NCBI GenBank assembly: GCA_023391415.1
Contig: JAEWAY010000012.1
Location: forward strand, 1-64,000
DNA from: Bacteroidota bacterium
GTDB lineage: Bacteria; Bacteroidota; Bacteroidia; Cytophagales; Cytophagaceae
Reading direction: 5' to 3'
Length of the DNA: 64,000 nt
Positions 44,968-53,819 of the stretch are shown in pieces (positions within the stretch are counted from its first letter, which is position 1; the number at the start of each line of letters is the position of its first letter). Under the pieces are notes generated by a model. The model had not been told where the DNA came from. It worked only from the letters and a program-made list of their open reading frames with translations, and made no database searches. Made by a program: the position numbers and the translations under genes.

Positions 44968-45459
44968 TCAGCTTTTCATATTGACAAATTGGAGAGGGAT
45001 ACCATAGTCTTTAGCTTTCAATAAGGCGATTACTTCCTGTAGATCGTCGATTTTCTTTCCCGTTACGCGTATCATGTCGTCCATTATGGCCGGGGTGACT
45101 TTTATCTTGGAGTCTTTGATGTCTTTTATCATCTTTTTACCGATTTCCTTATCGACACCTGTTTGAATACTGATGTCTTTTCGGATCATATTGCCGGAGG
45201 CTACTTCCTCTTTGCCAAGATTGAGCGCTTTTGGATCGATTCCCTGTTTGGCCATTCGGGTTCGTATCGCGTCGATGATATGTTCAAGACGCATGGAGTT
45301 TTCCGTCAGGATTTGCAGACTGTTGTTTTTCTTGTCCAATTCGATAGTGCTCTTGCTATCTCTGAAATCGTAGCGGTTCAGAATGTCCTTTTTAGAGACG
45401 TTGATCGCGTTGTCCAGTGTCTGCGGATCAATTTTATTGACAATATCGAATGAAGGCAT
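44968..45459 (-). CDS. yajQ: YajQ-family nucleotide-binding protein
   Basis: This 163-residue cytoplasmic protein matches YajQ: MPSFDIVNKIDPQTLDNAIN at the start, then RYDFRDSKSTIELD, GNMIRKDISIQTGVDKE, and MIKDIKDSKIKVTPAI... ending VTGKKIDDLQEVIALL. Some YajQ relatives bind cyclic di-GMP and affect translation or virulence; that is known for Xanthomonas and not shown here. Length and all conserved blocks are normal. It is monocistronic. Confidence 0.95.
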   Translation of the reverse strand: MPSFDIVNKIDPQTLDNAINVSKKDILNRYDFRDSKSTIELDKKNNSLQILTENSMRLEHIIDAIRTRMAKQGIDPKALNLGKEEVASGNMIRKDISIQTGVDKEIGKKMIKDIKDSKIKVTPAIMDDMIRVTGKKIDDLQEVIALLKAKDYGIPLQFVNMKS

Positions 45460-45681
45460 AGCTAAATAGGTTCGTTTAATCAGATTTTACAAGTGAGCGA
45501 TGACGCGATTGAAAAGCCGCTCACGGTTTTCAGTGAAAAAGTTCCGCTCGCTTCGCCAGCCAAATTAACGCGTTTAATTCGATAAACCAACTATTTTTTA
45601 AGTGTATGGTTATCAGTTTAGCGTATTCTTTTTTGCTTTCTTTCGGTGGAGTTTTTAAAATAAAAAGGGTAAAGAATGATG

Positions 45682-45689
45682 TATTTTTG
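45682..45689 (+). promoter_or_regulatory. Candidate -7 element for phoH
   Basis: TATTTTTG fits TAnnTTTG and lies 60 bases before the phoH start at 45749. No clear -33 TTTG at standard spacing. Confidence 0.35.
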
Positions 45690-45748
45690 TACCCTCGGAT
45701 AATAAATTACGTTCATACGATTAATATTCACTTTTAACATTTTTGCTT

Positions 45749-47104
45749 ATGACTGCCGCTCAGAAATCGACCTCCGGAAAAGATAGAAAAATATATGTGC
45801 TTGATACGTCGGTTATTTTATATGATCACAACGCTGTCAATAGTTTTCAGGAAAATGACGTCGCTATTCCCATTACGGTGCTGGAAGAGCTGGATAACTT
45901 CAAAAAGGGCAACGACATAAAAAACTTCGAGGCGCGGGAGTTTATCCGTTTTCTGGACGGACTTTCGGGAAAAAACCTCCTGCAGGAATGGATTCCATTG
46001 AGCGGGAAAGGTAAAGGAAGTTTTAAGGTAATTATGAATACCCGCGGCACGTCTGACGTAAACGCGGAAAAAGTATTCGACGACAAAAAGGCCGATCATA
46101 AAATTCTGAACTCGGCTATAAGCTTGCAGGCTGAAAATAAAGCCCGAAAAGTGGTTTTAGTCACCAAGGACATCAACCTGCGACTGAAAGCCAAAGCGCT
46201 GAATATACCCGCCGAAGATTATGAAACGGGCAAGATCAAGGATGTCGACAGCCTCTATTCCGGCAAGACTGTATTGGAAGATATCGATACGGACATCATT
46301 AACGAGCTTTATGAGAAAGGCCACTGTAGCGCCGATATTATTCCCACAGAATATCATATCCATAACCATTACTTTATATTAAAGGGTCTTAAAAATTCAG
46401 CTTTAGCGTTTTATAACTCGGAGGAAAAGCGCTTGGAGCAGGTGGAAAAAAGAACTGTATATGGTATAAAGCCTCGCAACGCGGAGCAGACGTTCGCTAT
46501 CAACGCCATTATGAACCCGGATATTAAGCTGATTACGATCCAGGGGGTAGCGGGAACGGGAAAGACGCTGATCGCTCTGGCGGGTTGCCTGGAACAACGT
46601 AAAAATGTGAAGCAGATATACCTGGCGAGGCCTATCGTGCCATTGAGCAACAAGGACATTGGCTATTTGCCCGGCGATATCAAGTCGAAGCTGAATCCTT
46701 ATATGGAACCGCTGTTCGATAACCTGAAATTCATTCAGAATCAGTTTAATGAGACGGATAGCGATTATCAGCGTATTACGGAAATGATCAATAAGGAGAA
46801 GCTGGTAATCACGCCGCTGGCCTATATCCGGGGAAGGAGTCTGTCCAATATCGTGTTTATTGTGGATGAAGCGCAAAACCTGACACCCCATGAAGTGAAA
46901 ACCATCATTTCCCGAGCCGGGGAAAATACCAAGATTATCTTTACCGGAGATATTTATCAGATTGATACTCCATATCTTGACTCCCAAAGTAACGGTCTCT
47001 CCTATCTGATTGATCGTTTGAAAAACCAGAAGCTATACGCGCACATTACGCTGGAAAAAGGAGAGCGTTCGGAACTGGCGAATCTGGCGAATGAATTATT
47101 GTAG
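45749..47104 (+). CDS. phoH: PhoH-family protein with N-terminal PIN domain
   Basis: This protein of about 451 residues joins a PIN ribonuclease domain to a PhoH ATPase. The PIN domain (about 8-150) has VLDTSVILYDHNA, the first acidic residue of the active site, and later VLVTKDINLRLKAKA. The ATPase (about 240-451) has Walker A GVAGTGKT, the IYLARPIVP segment, Walker B IVFIVDEAQNL and a sensor FTGDIYQID. Such PhoH2-type proteins unwind and cut RNA. I start at ATG 45749; an upstream TTG adds only two residues. Its alanines include no GCA codon. A strong terminator follows. Confidence 0.93.
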   Translation: MTAAQKSTSGKDRKIYVLDTSVILYDHNAVNSFQENDVAIPITVLEELDNFKKGNDIKNFEAREFIRFLDGLSGKNLLQEWIPLSGKGKGSFKVIMNTRGTSDVNAEKVFDDKKADHKILNSAISLQAENKARKVVLVTKDINLRLKAKALNIPAEDYETGKIKDVDSLYSGKTVLEDIDTDIINELYEKGHCSADIIPTEYHIHNHYFILKGLKNSALAFYNSEEKRLEQVEKRTVYGIKPRNAEQTFAINAIMNPDIKLITIQGVAGTGKTLIALAGCLEQRKNVKQIYLARPIVPLSNKDIGYLPGDIKSKLNPYMEPLFDNLKFIQNQFNETDSDYQRITEMINKEKLVITPLAYIRGRSLSNIVFIVDEAQNLTPHEVKTIISRAGENTKIIFTGDIYQIDTPYLDSQSNGLSYLIDRLKNQKLYAHITLEKGERSELANLANELL

Positions 47105-47116
47105 CAATGCCGCTTT

Positions 47117-47156
47117 ATCGGTCGCGGAAGCCATGATTTCCGCGACCGATATTGTT
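47117..47156 (+). terminator. Intrinsic terminator after phoH
   Basis: ATCGGTCGCGGAA and TTCCGCGACCGAT form a 13-base perfect stem with an 8-base loop, then ATTGTTT. Confidence 0.85.
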
Positions 47157-47288
47157 TAATACCGTATTTTATTTGTATATATGTGTGTTGTTTTCAATTT
47201 GTTGAGTGTTGTGTTGAAAACTAAGACTTCAAATGAATATTGAAATATCGTATCTTGGCCGATTCGAGTCGAATGTAATTTTTAAGCA

Positions 47289-49742
47289 TTGAAAGTCTGT
47301 ATCGCCGAAAAACCGAGTGTCGCCAGGGAAATAGCCGATATTCTTGGAGCGAAGAATAAAAAAGACGGATATTTTGAGGGAAATGGCTACCAGGTTACCT
47401 GGACCTTCGGGCATTTGTGTACTCTGAAAGAGCCGGAAGACTATAATCCCCAGCTTAAATGGTGGAGGTTGGAACATCTGCCTATTCTGCCTCCGAGGTT
47501 TGGTATAAAGGAAATAAGCAACAAGGGGGTCGAAAAGCAGATAAAGACGATCGCCCGTCTGGTTTCGGCGGCGGAGGAAGTCATCAACTGCGGAGACGCG
47601 GGACAGGAAGGAGAAGTGATACAGCGCTGGGTACTCGCGTATGTGAAATGTGACAAGCCGGTTAAGCGATTGTGGATCTCCTCGCTCACTACCGAGGCGA
47701 TCCAGGACGGATTTAAAAATCTAAAAGACAGCGCGCGCTATGATTCGCTATACGCCGCGGGCAGTTCCAGAGCTATTGGAGACTGGCTGCTGGGCATCAA
47801 CGCGACCCGCTTATATACCTTAAAGTTTGGCAAGGATCGTCAGGTATTGTCGATTGGAAGAGTGCAGACGCCTACTCTGGCGCTCATTGTAAACCGCTAT
47901 CTGGAAATACGGAACTTTAAGCCTGAAACATACTGGGAACTTAAGACCCGCTATCGGGATGTGCTCTTTTCGGCGAAAAATGGAAAGTTCCAGGTAAAGG
48001 AGGAAGCGGAAGAAATCATCCGCCGCGTCAAGGACGCTCCTTTTACCATACTATCCTTTTCCAAGAAGAAAGGGAAAGAAAGTCCTCCCAGGCTTTTCGA
48101 CCTTACGTCCCTACAGGTGGAATGCAACAAGAAATTCGCCTTTTCGGCCGATCAGACGCTCAAGCTCGTCCAGTCGTTGTATGAGAAGAAACTGGTAACT
48201 TACCCCAGGGTTGATACGACCTACCTCCCTTCGGACATATATCCCAAGATTAAAGGGATTTTTTCTTCCCTGACAAGCTATCAGGCCTTGACAGAACCAT
48301 TGCTGGCCGCGCCTATACGCAAGTCGAAGCTGGTCTTTGACGACAAGAAGGTGACCGACCACCACGCGATCATACCGACCAACGTCAAAGGTTCCTCGGG
48401 TGGTGACGAGGCCAGAGTATATGATCTGATCGTACGTCGTTTTCTGGCGGCTTTTTATCCGGACTGTCTCATCTCGAAGACGGAAGTGATCGGGCGGGCG
48501 GACCAGACTGAGTTTAAAGCGACGGGTAAGCAGATTCTGGAGCCTGGCTGGCGCGTGGTGTATACGGAAGAAAAGGAAGAGAAGGAAAGTGGCAAGAAGG
48601 AAGATGAGGAAGAAGAAGAATCCGGGCAGATTTTGCCGGAGTTTACCGAGGGAGAAAGCGGGCCGCATAAGCCTGAACTGGCGGAAAAGCAAACCCGACC
48701 TCCAAAGTTTTATACCGAGGCGACTTTGTTGCGGGCTATGGAAACCGCCGGTAAGCAGGTCGCGGATGAAGAGCTCCGGGAATTAATGAAGGAAAGTGGT
48801 ATTGGCAGGCCTTCGACCAGAGCCAATATTATCGAGACGCTTTTCAAAAGGAATTATATACATAAAGAGCGTAAAAACCTGTTGCCGACCATTACTGGCA
48901 TACAGTTGATTCAGACAATTAATTTTGAATTGCTGAAATCGGCTGAACTTACGGGTAACTGGGAAAAGAAGCTCCGTGATATTGAGAAGGGCGTGTTTGA
49001 GGCCAGCGTTTTTTTGCAGGAAATGAAAGCGATGGTAAGTGATATTGTACGGGAAGTCAAGAACGCCCGGAATGTCCCTAAAATAGAAACTGTGGTCGTG
49101 GAACAACCGGAACTTAAGGAAAAAGGTAAAAAGCCGGAAAAAGCGAACGCCCTCATCTGCCCTAGATGCGGAAAAGGCGCGATGCTTAAAGGAAAGAGCG
49201 CTTATGGGTGTAGTGAATACAAGAATGGGTGCAAACAGTTGATCCCATTCGAATTGTTTGGAAAGAAACTGACGGAAAAACAATTACTGAGTATTATTAC
49301 CGTCAGAAGATCTCCCCAGATCAAAGGATTTAAGGTGGATGGCAAAAGTGTCGACGGCCGGATCACGCTCAATAAGAGTTATGAGCTGGAGTTGGAAATT
49401 AAGGAGCAGGTCACTCCATCCGGACGGAAACCTGAAAAAGATAAGGCGCCGAAACAAGAGGGATATATCGCGAAGGAACCAGCCTGCCCTATCTGCCAGG
49501 GCGCGGTGCTCAGGGGAAAGGCGGCTTATGGTTGCGCCAACTGGAAAACAGGATGTTCGTTCAGAGTGCCGTTGTTTCTGCATAATGTCGAAATTTCCGA
49601 ACAGATCCTCGGGCGTCTGTTGAAGCAAAAAGAATATGGTCCTATAGATCATGTGATAGTGAATGAGCGGGGAGATAAAGTCAAAGAGAAAATAGTAATA
49701 GTATTGGACAAAGATCATACGGTTTCTATTCGACCTGCCTGA
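47289..49742 (+). CDS. topB: DNA topoisomerase III (type IA), TTG start
   Basis: This 817-residue enzyme passes single strands to relax or decatenate DNA. The Toprim domain starts KVCIAEKPSVAREIADIL and holds GDAGQEGE; the active-site Tyr is in VTYPRVDTTYLP. HHAIIPT and GIGRPSTRANIIE are standard. The C-terminus has two zinc ribbons (CPRCG...CSEYKNGC and CPICQ...CANWKTGC), and an acidic insert lies at about 435-450. No ATG or GTG exists at the right place: an in-frame stop lies two codons upstream, and the conserved sequence begins directly at TTG 47289. Use of TTG may limit expression. Confidence 0.93.
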   Translation: MKVCIAEKPSVAREIADILGAKNKKDGYFEGNGYQVTWTFGHLCTLKEPEDYNPQLKWWRLEHLPILPPRFGIKEISNKGVEKQIKTIARLVSAAEEVINCGDAGQEGEVIQRWVLAYVKCDKPVKRLWISSLTTEAIQDGFKNLKDSARYDSLYAAGSSRAIGDWLLGINATRLYTLKFGKDRQVLSIGRVQTPTLALIVNRYLEIRNFKPETYWELKTRYRDVLFSAKNGKFQVKEEAEEIIRRVKDAPFTILSFSKKKGKESPPRLFDLTSLQVECNKKFAFSADQTLKLVQSLYEKKLVTYPRVDTTYLPSDIYPKIKGIFSSLTSYQALTEPLLAAPIRKSKLVFDDKKVTDHHAIIPTNVKGSSGGDEARVYDLIVRRFLAAFYPDCLISKTEVIGRADQTEFKATGKQILEPGWRVVYTEEKEEKESGKKEDEEEEESGQILPEFTEGESGPHKPELAEKQTRPPKFYTEATLLRAMETAGKQVADEELRELMKESGIGRPSTRANIIETLFKRNYIHKERKNLLPTITGIQLIQTINFELLKSAELTGNWEKKLRDIEKGVFEASVFLQEMKAMVSDIVREVKNARNVPKIETVVVEQPELKEKGKKPEKANALICPRCGKGAMLKGKSAYGCSEYKNGCKQLIPFELFGKKLTEKQLLSIITVRRSPQIKGFKVDGKSVDGRITLNKSYELELEIKEQVTPSGRKPEKDKAPKQEGYIAKEPACPICQGAVLRGKAAYGCANWKTGCSFRVPLFLHNVEISEQILGRLLKQKEYGPIDHVIVNERGDKVKEKIVIVLDKDHTVSIRPA

Positions 49743-49960
49743 TTGTATTTGTTTTGCAGGAGAGAGCATAGAGTTTTCGCTATGGAAGGATTCATGAAGA
49801 TGGCGCGAGTTGTTCCATACTAAAAAAACGGAATGAGGAACAATGATTAACCGGTTGGTCTATTCAATAAGCCGATTGGTATAGACATGGTCTCTGGCGT
49901 CGCTGTTACGCGTCATTTTTGTTTTATACCAGGCATGTTGGACCAAAACAAAATACGCTT

Positions 49961-50467
49961 ATGAAATCACTTAATTTAAACACCGTCGGAATAGGCATTC
50001 TGATTGTACTCAACATCGCTATAGCTGTCGCTGTATTTTCCGGGAAAGATCGTTTACGCCGTCAAGGACACTTGCCAAAAGCAGGTTTTGATCGTAAAGA
50101 GCGTCCGATGAGCCACGCCGGAAAAAAGGATCGTTTTAAGACGGCGAACCTTACCGAAGAGCAAAAGGATCAAATAAAGCTACTGAACGATACGCGGCGA
50201 AAAGAACTCCACAAGGTAAGAAGCCAGATGAAAGAGCTTAGGAAAAAGGAACATGAGCTCGCGCGGGATGGAAAACTGGATGAGAGCCAACTCGCGTCGC
50301 TTAGCGACGAGTATGGGCAATATCAGAAGGATATGTACATGCTGAATCTGAAAAACAGGCAGGCTGTTCAGAGTGTGCTGACTCCGGAGCAGAAAAACGC
50401 CTTGAAAGAAAATCGCCGTCGGGGAATGGACCGGAAGGAACACCGATCCGCGCCGCGTAAGGGATAA
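49961..50467 (+). CDS. Spy/CpxP-like (LTxxQ) envelope protein
   Basis: This protein of about 168 residues has an N-terminal membrane anchor or signal (LNTVGIGILIVLNIAIAVAVF) and a highly charged helical body with two LTxxQ signatures, NLTEEQKDQIKLLND and VLTPEQKNALKENRR, separated by a KELRKKEHELAR helix. This is the layout of the Spy/CpxP/ZraP group of periplasmic chaperones and metal sensors. I start at ATG 49961; upstream frame residues are not conserved. The last residues are basic. It is followed by a strong terminator. Confidence 0.85.
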   Translation: MKSLNLNTVGIGILIVLNIAIAVAVFSGKDRLRRQGHLPKAGFDRKERPMSHAGKKDRFKTANLTEEQKDQIKLLNDTRRKELHKVRSQMKELRKKEHELARDGKLDESQLASLSDEYGQYQKDMYMLNLKNRQAVQSVLTPEQKNALKENRRRGMDRKEHRSAPRKG

Positions 50468-50489
50468 CGGCTACTTTTGGCAGTAAATA

Positions 50490-50528
50490 AAAGGAGAGGA
50501 CGTGTTGATGGCGTCCTCTCCTTTTGCT
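50490..50528 (+). terminator. Intrinsic terminator after the LTxxQ gene
   Basis: AAAGGAGAGGACG pairs with CGTCCTCTCCTTT (13-base perfect stem, 9-base loop), then TGCTTTG. It may also serve the converging ABC permease gene. Confidence 0.85.
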
Positions 50529-50598
50529 TTGTAAATAATTTTTTAACTGACCGCTACAATGTCAACTCCGAGCTTCGGGCGAATCCGCGTAAAGTTTA

Positions 50599-51825
50599 TT
50601 ATTCATACCGTAGCGCTTCGATCGGATTGAGATTGGCCGCTTTACGTGAAGGATACCATCCAAAGAAAATGCCGATGGAAATGGAAAACAAGAATGAAAG
50701 CAGTACCGAATCCGGAGTGACGCTCACGGGCCAATTGAATATCTTGTTGACGATCATGGAAATGCTGAAACCCAAGAGTATGCCGATAATGCCACCTAGT
50801 AATGAAATGACCACTGACTCGATAAGGAACTGAAGGAGTACATCGTTTTTGCGGGCGCCTATGGCTCTCCGGATTCCAATCTCCCTGGTGCGTTCGGTGA
50901 CGGAAACCAGCATAATATTCATAATGCCAATCCCTCCGACAAGGAGAGAGATACCCGCGATAGCGGCCAGGAGAATGCTCATGGTCTGGGTAGTAGATCC
51001 CATGACGGAAGCGAATTCCGCCTGAGTCCGCACCGAAAAGTCATCGTCGTCGCCTGGCCGGATTTTATGCCGCTGACGCAAAAGTTCAGTGATCTCGTCG
51101 GAGGCCTGGTTTACGCTGTTTTCGTCGAGCGCCGAAGCCAGTATTTGCTGTAGACCAGTCTGGGTGGCCGCGGTCATGCGTTTCCGGACAGTGGAAAACG
51201 GCGCTATGACAATGTCATCCTGATCTTGTCCAAAGGTGTTTTGTCCTTTGGGCTCCAGTACACCGATGATTTTAAACGGAGTTTTGTTAAGGCGGATGGT
51301 CTGCCCTACTCCATCCGCGTTTTCTCCAAACAGATTTTTGACAACGGTTTTCCCTACCAGACAAACTTTGGCGGCGCTCCGGTCGTCACTGGCGCTGAAT
51401 ATTTCGCCCGATTCCAGCGCTAGGTTTCTGATTGTCATATAATCCGGGTATACTCCCATCACGCTGGTAGGCGCGTTGAGAGGACCGGCCACGGCCTGTA
51501 CTCTTTGTTGGATGACCGGACTTGCCGCGGCTACCGAAAGGCATTTTTCCGCGATGGCGTGCGCGTCGTTGAGTGTCAATCGTTGCGAACTACCGGCGTC
51601 CGTACGAGCGCCTCCCTGCATACGGGAACCGGGAAATATGATGATAACGTTGGTACCCAGACTGGAGATCTGTTTCTGAATATTTTCTTTTGAACCGGTG
51701 CCTACAGCGAGCATGGCGATGACGGAACCTACCCCGATGATGATCCCTAACATGGTGAGCAGGGTTCTCAGCTTATTTTTAAGCAGGGAAATAAAGGCGA
51801 TTTTTAACAGATTGCTATAGTTCAT
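50599..51825 (-). CDS. MacB-like ABC transporter permease
   Basis: This 408-residue protein is a mechanotransmission-type permease of the MacB/LolC group. It starts with one membrane helix (LRTLLTMLGIIIGVGSVIAMLAVG), then a periplasmic MacB domain (about 45-270), and ends in three helices with MNIMLVSVTERTREIGIRRAIGA, the family hallmark. It has no fused ATPase; the separate ATPase gene lies just upstream and overlaps by 11 bases. With the adaptor and TolC genes upstream it forms a tripartite exporter for peptides or drugs. Confidence 0.93.
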   Translation of the reverse strand: MNYSNLLKIAFISLLKNKLRTLLTMLGIIIGVGSVIAMLAVGTGSKENIQKQISSLGTNVIIIFPGSRMQGGARTDAGSSQRLTLNDAHAIAEKCLSVAAASPVIQQRVQAVAGPLNAPTSVMGVYPDYMTIRNLALESGEIFSASDDRSAAKVCLVGKTVVKNLFGENADGVGQTIRLNKTPFKIIGVLEPKGQNTFGQDQDDIVIAPFSTVRKRMTAATQTGLQQILASALDENSVNQASDEITELLRQRHKIRPGDDDDFSVRTQAEFASVMGSTTQTMSILLAAIAGISLLVGGIGIMNIMLVSVTERTREIGIRRAIGARKNDVLLQFLIESVVISLLGGIIGILLGFSISMIVNKIFNWPVSVTPDSVLLSFLFSISIGIFFGWYPSRKAANLNPIEALRYE

Positions 51826-52570
51826 CTCCTTCTCTTTTCATTTTGGATAACGCTCTCAGCATTTGTTCAGGATTGGCCCGGGGTTCTACCACGCGTCTCG
51901 CTTTGATTTGTCCATCCTGAAAAGTAATGTTTTCTTTCGTAAAATCGGCGATATCCTGTTCATGGGTTACAATAAGAATGGTTTTTCCCTGCTCGTTGAG
52001 CTTGCAAAATATATTCATGACCTCGATACTGGTTTTAGTATCGAGATTTCCGGTAGGCTCGTCCGCCAGAATGACCGGAGGATTGTTGACCAGCGCCCGG
52101 GCGATCGCTACCCGTTGTTGCTGCCCTCCCGAGAGCTGATTGGGATGATGGCCCGCCCTGGCGCCCAGGCCGACGGATTCCAGCGCGCGCATCGCCCGCT
52201 CCCTGCGTTCGGAGGCCTTTATTTTTTTATTGTATAGCAATGGTAGCTCTACATTGTCAATAGCGGAAGTTCTGGATAGCAGATTGAAGGACTGGAATAC
52301 AAAACCAATTTTTTGATTGCGCAGGTCCGCCAGCGCGTCGTCCGTCAAGCGGGATACGTCGATACCGTCGAGATAATACTCGCCCGAAGTTGGCATGTCC
52401 AGACAGCCGAGCATATTCATAAAAGTCGACTTTCCCGATCCGCTGGAACCCATGATGGCGATAAAGCTGCCAGGCATGGCTTCCAGACTCACATTGTCCA
52501 GAGCTCTGACCTCAACTTCCCCGCTTGTATATATTTTCCGGAGATTTTTAACCTCGATAATTGGCCTCAT
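51815..52570 (-). CDS. MacB/LolD-type ABC ATPase
   Basis: This 251-residue ATPase powers the MacB-like permease. Walker A is GSSGSGKST, the signature is LSGGQQQRVAIARAL and Walker B is VILADEPTG, with the Q-loop and the H-loop THEQDIA all intact. Its opening VKNLRKIYTSGEVEVRALDNVSL is typical of the LolD/MacB class. It overlaps the adaptor gene stop by 4 bases upstream and the permease start by 11 bases downstream, so translation is probably coupled. Confidence 0.95.
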   Translation of the reverse strand: MRPIIEVKNLRKIYTSGEVEVRALDNVSLEAMPGSFIAIMGSSGSGKSTFMNMLGCLDMPTSGEYYLDGIDVSRLTDDALADLRNQKIGFVFQSFNLLSRTSAIDNVELPLLYNKKIKASERRERAMRALESVGLGARAGHHPNQLSGGQQQRVAIARALVNNPPVILADEPTGNLDTKTSIEVMNIFCKLNEQGKTILIVTHEQDIADFTKENITFQDGQIKARRVVEPRANPEQMLRALSKMKREGDEL

Positions 52571-53808
52571 CGTCTTCCGGAAAATTTAGGAGTGAAAGGA
52601 TTGGTCGTTTCGCTGGCTCCCGGCTTCGCGTCGCTGATGTAAGCGATCGCCACGGAATCCCCCGCGTTAATTCTGTCGCCCGCTATTTCGATTTGTGATC
52701 CGTCGCTGACTCCGAGCCGGACTTTCGCGGGATACAGGCTGTCATTACGGACCATCCAGATCATACGCTCCATTCCGGCCTCCAGGGCGCCACTTTCTCT
52801 CGTTTGTCTGTGTCCTCCGGAGCCATTACGGCTTTCCCCCCTATTGGATGAAGCCTTCGGCCGATTCTGGTCTGTTTTGTTTGGACGCGCTTCGGCTGGT
52901 GGAGTAAATTTTACAGCGGCCACAGGCACTTTTAGTATATTCTTGCTTTCCAGTACTACAATATTCACATTGGCGGTCATGCCCGGCATAAGTTTTTGAC
53001 CCGCGTTGTTGACGTCGATAATCACGGTATAGGTAACTACATTGGAAGTGGTGACAGGTTGCAGGCGGATTTCCTGTACCCGCCCCTCAAAATTGTCTTC
53101 GGGAAACGCGTCGACCGTAAAATGGACACGCTGCCCCACCTGTACCTGACCTATGTCGGCTTCATCCACATTGGCCTGTATTTCCATCCGGGTCAGATCC
53201 TGAGCGATGGTAAACAATGTTGGCGTATTGAAACTGGCGGCGACTGTTTGGCCGACATTGATGTCTTTGGACAGGATGACTCCGTTGATAGGCGCTATGA
53301 TGGTCGCGAACCCAAGGTTTGTTCGGGCTTTTTCGGTTTGATATACCGCGGAGTTGTAATTGGCTTCGGCGGTAAGGTACGCGTAGTACGCCTGATCGTA
53401 TTCTACCTGAGTGATGGCCTGCTCTTCGAGTAAAACCTTGTTCCGGTCATACTCTTTCTTCGCCTGCTCCATCAGCACCTTCGTCCTGTACTGGCTCGCT
53501 TCCGCGTCTTTCAGCGACGCGAGCAGAGCGGTTTTGTCGATTTCGGCGATAACCTGGCCTTTGCGCACCCGGTCATTGTAGCTTACATATATTTTTGAAA
53601 TAATACCGGAAACCTGAGTTCCCACGGCGATGGTTGAAATCGGATTGATTGTGCCGGTCGCGGATATCTCATTTCGGATATCGCCTTTTTCGACGACCGC
53701 TTTTCGTAGTACGCCACCCGTCTTTTCTTTTTTCAGGATGAAAAAGTAAACGAATAAGACCATGGCTCCAAGGATACCCAACCAGATAAAAAGTTTCTTC
53801 TTGTTCAT
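52567..53808 (-). CDS. MacA-like periplasmic adaptor
   Basis: This 413-residue adaptor links the MacB-like permease to TolC. It has an N-terminal membrane helix (about 6-26), the lipoyl halves ISATGTINPISTIAVGTQVSG and TIIAPINGVILSKDINVGQTV, and a coiled-coil hairpin between them (about 90-165). The C-terminal barrel has KLMPGMTANVNIVV. An unusual basic, Gly/Ser-rich insert (about 315-350, PNKTDQNRPKASSNRGES) sits before the end domain; it is low-complexity and its purpose is unclear. Confidence 0.92.
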   Translation of the reverse strand: MNKKKLFIWLGILGAMVLFVYFFILKKEKTGGVLRKAVVEKGDIRNEISATGTINPISTIAVGTQVSGIISKIYVSYNDRVRKGQVIAEIDKTALLASLKDAEASQYRTKVLMEQAKKEYDRNKVLLEEQAITQVEYDQAYYAYLTAEANYNSAVYQTEKARTNLGFATIIAPINGVILSKDINVGQTVAASFNTPTLFTIAQDLTRMEIQANVDEADIGQVQVGQRVHFTVDAFPEDNFEGRVQEIRLQPVTTSNVVTYTVIIDVNNAGQKLMPGMTANVNIVVLESKNILKVPVAAVKFTPPAEARPNKTDQNRPKASSNRGESRNGSGGHRQTRESGALEAGMERMIWMVRNDSLYPAKVRLGVSDGSQIEIAGDRINAGDSVAIAYISDAKPGASETTNPFTPKFSGRR

Positions 53809-53819
53809 TGATTATTAAT

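Noticed and set aside
47229..47477. A minus-strand open frame across the topB start
   Set aside because: It is antisense to the conserved Toprim sequence and has no motif; topB from TTG explains the region.
49840..49900. Near-repeat AAGCCGATTGGTATAGAC / ACCGGTTGGTCTATT before the LTxxQ gene
   Set aside because: Only two imperfect copies in a short interval; not enough to call an operator or CRISPR-like repeat.
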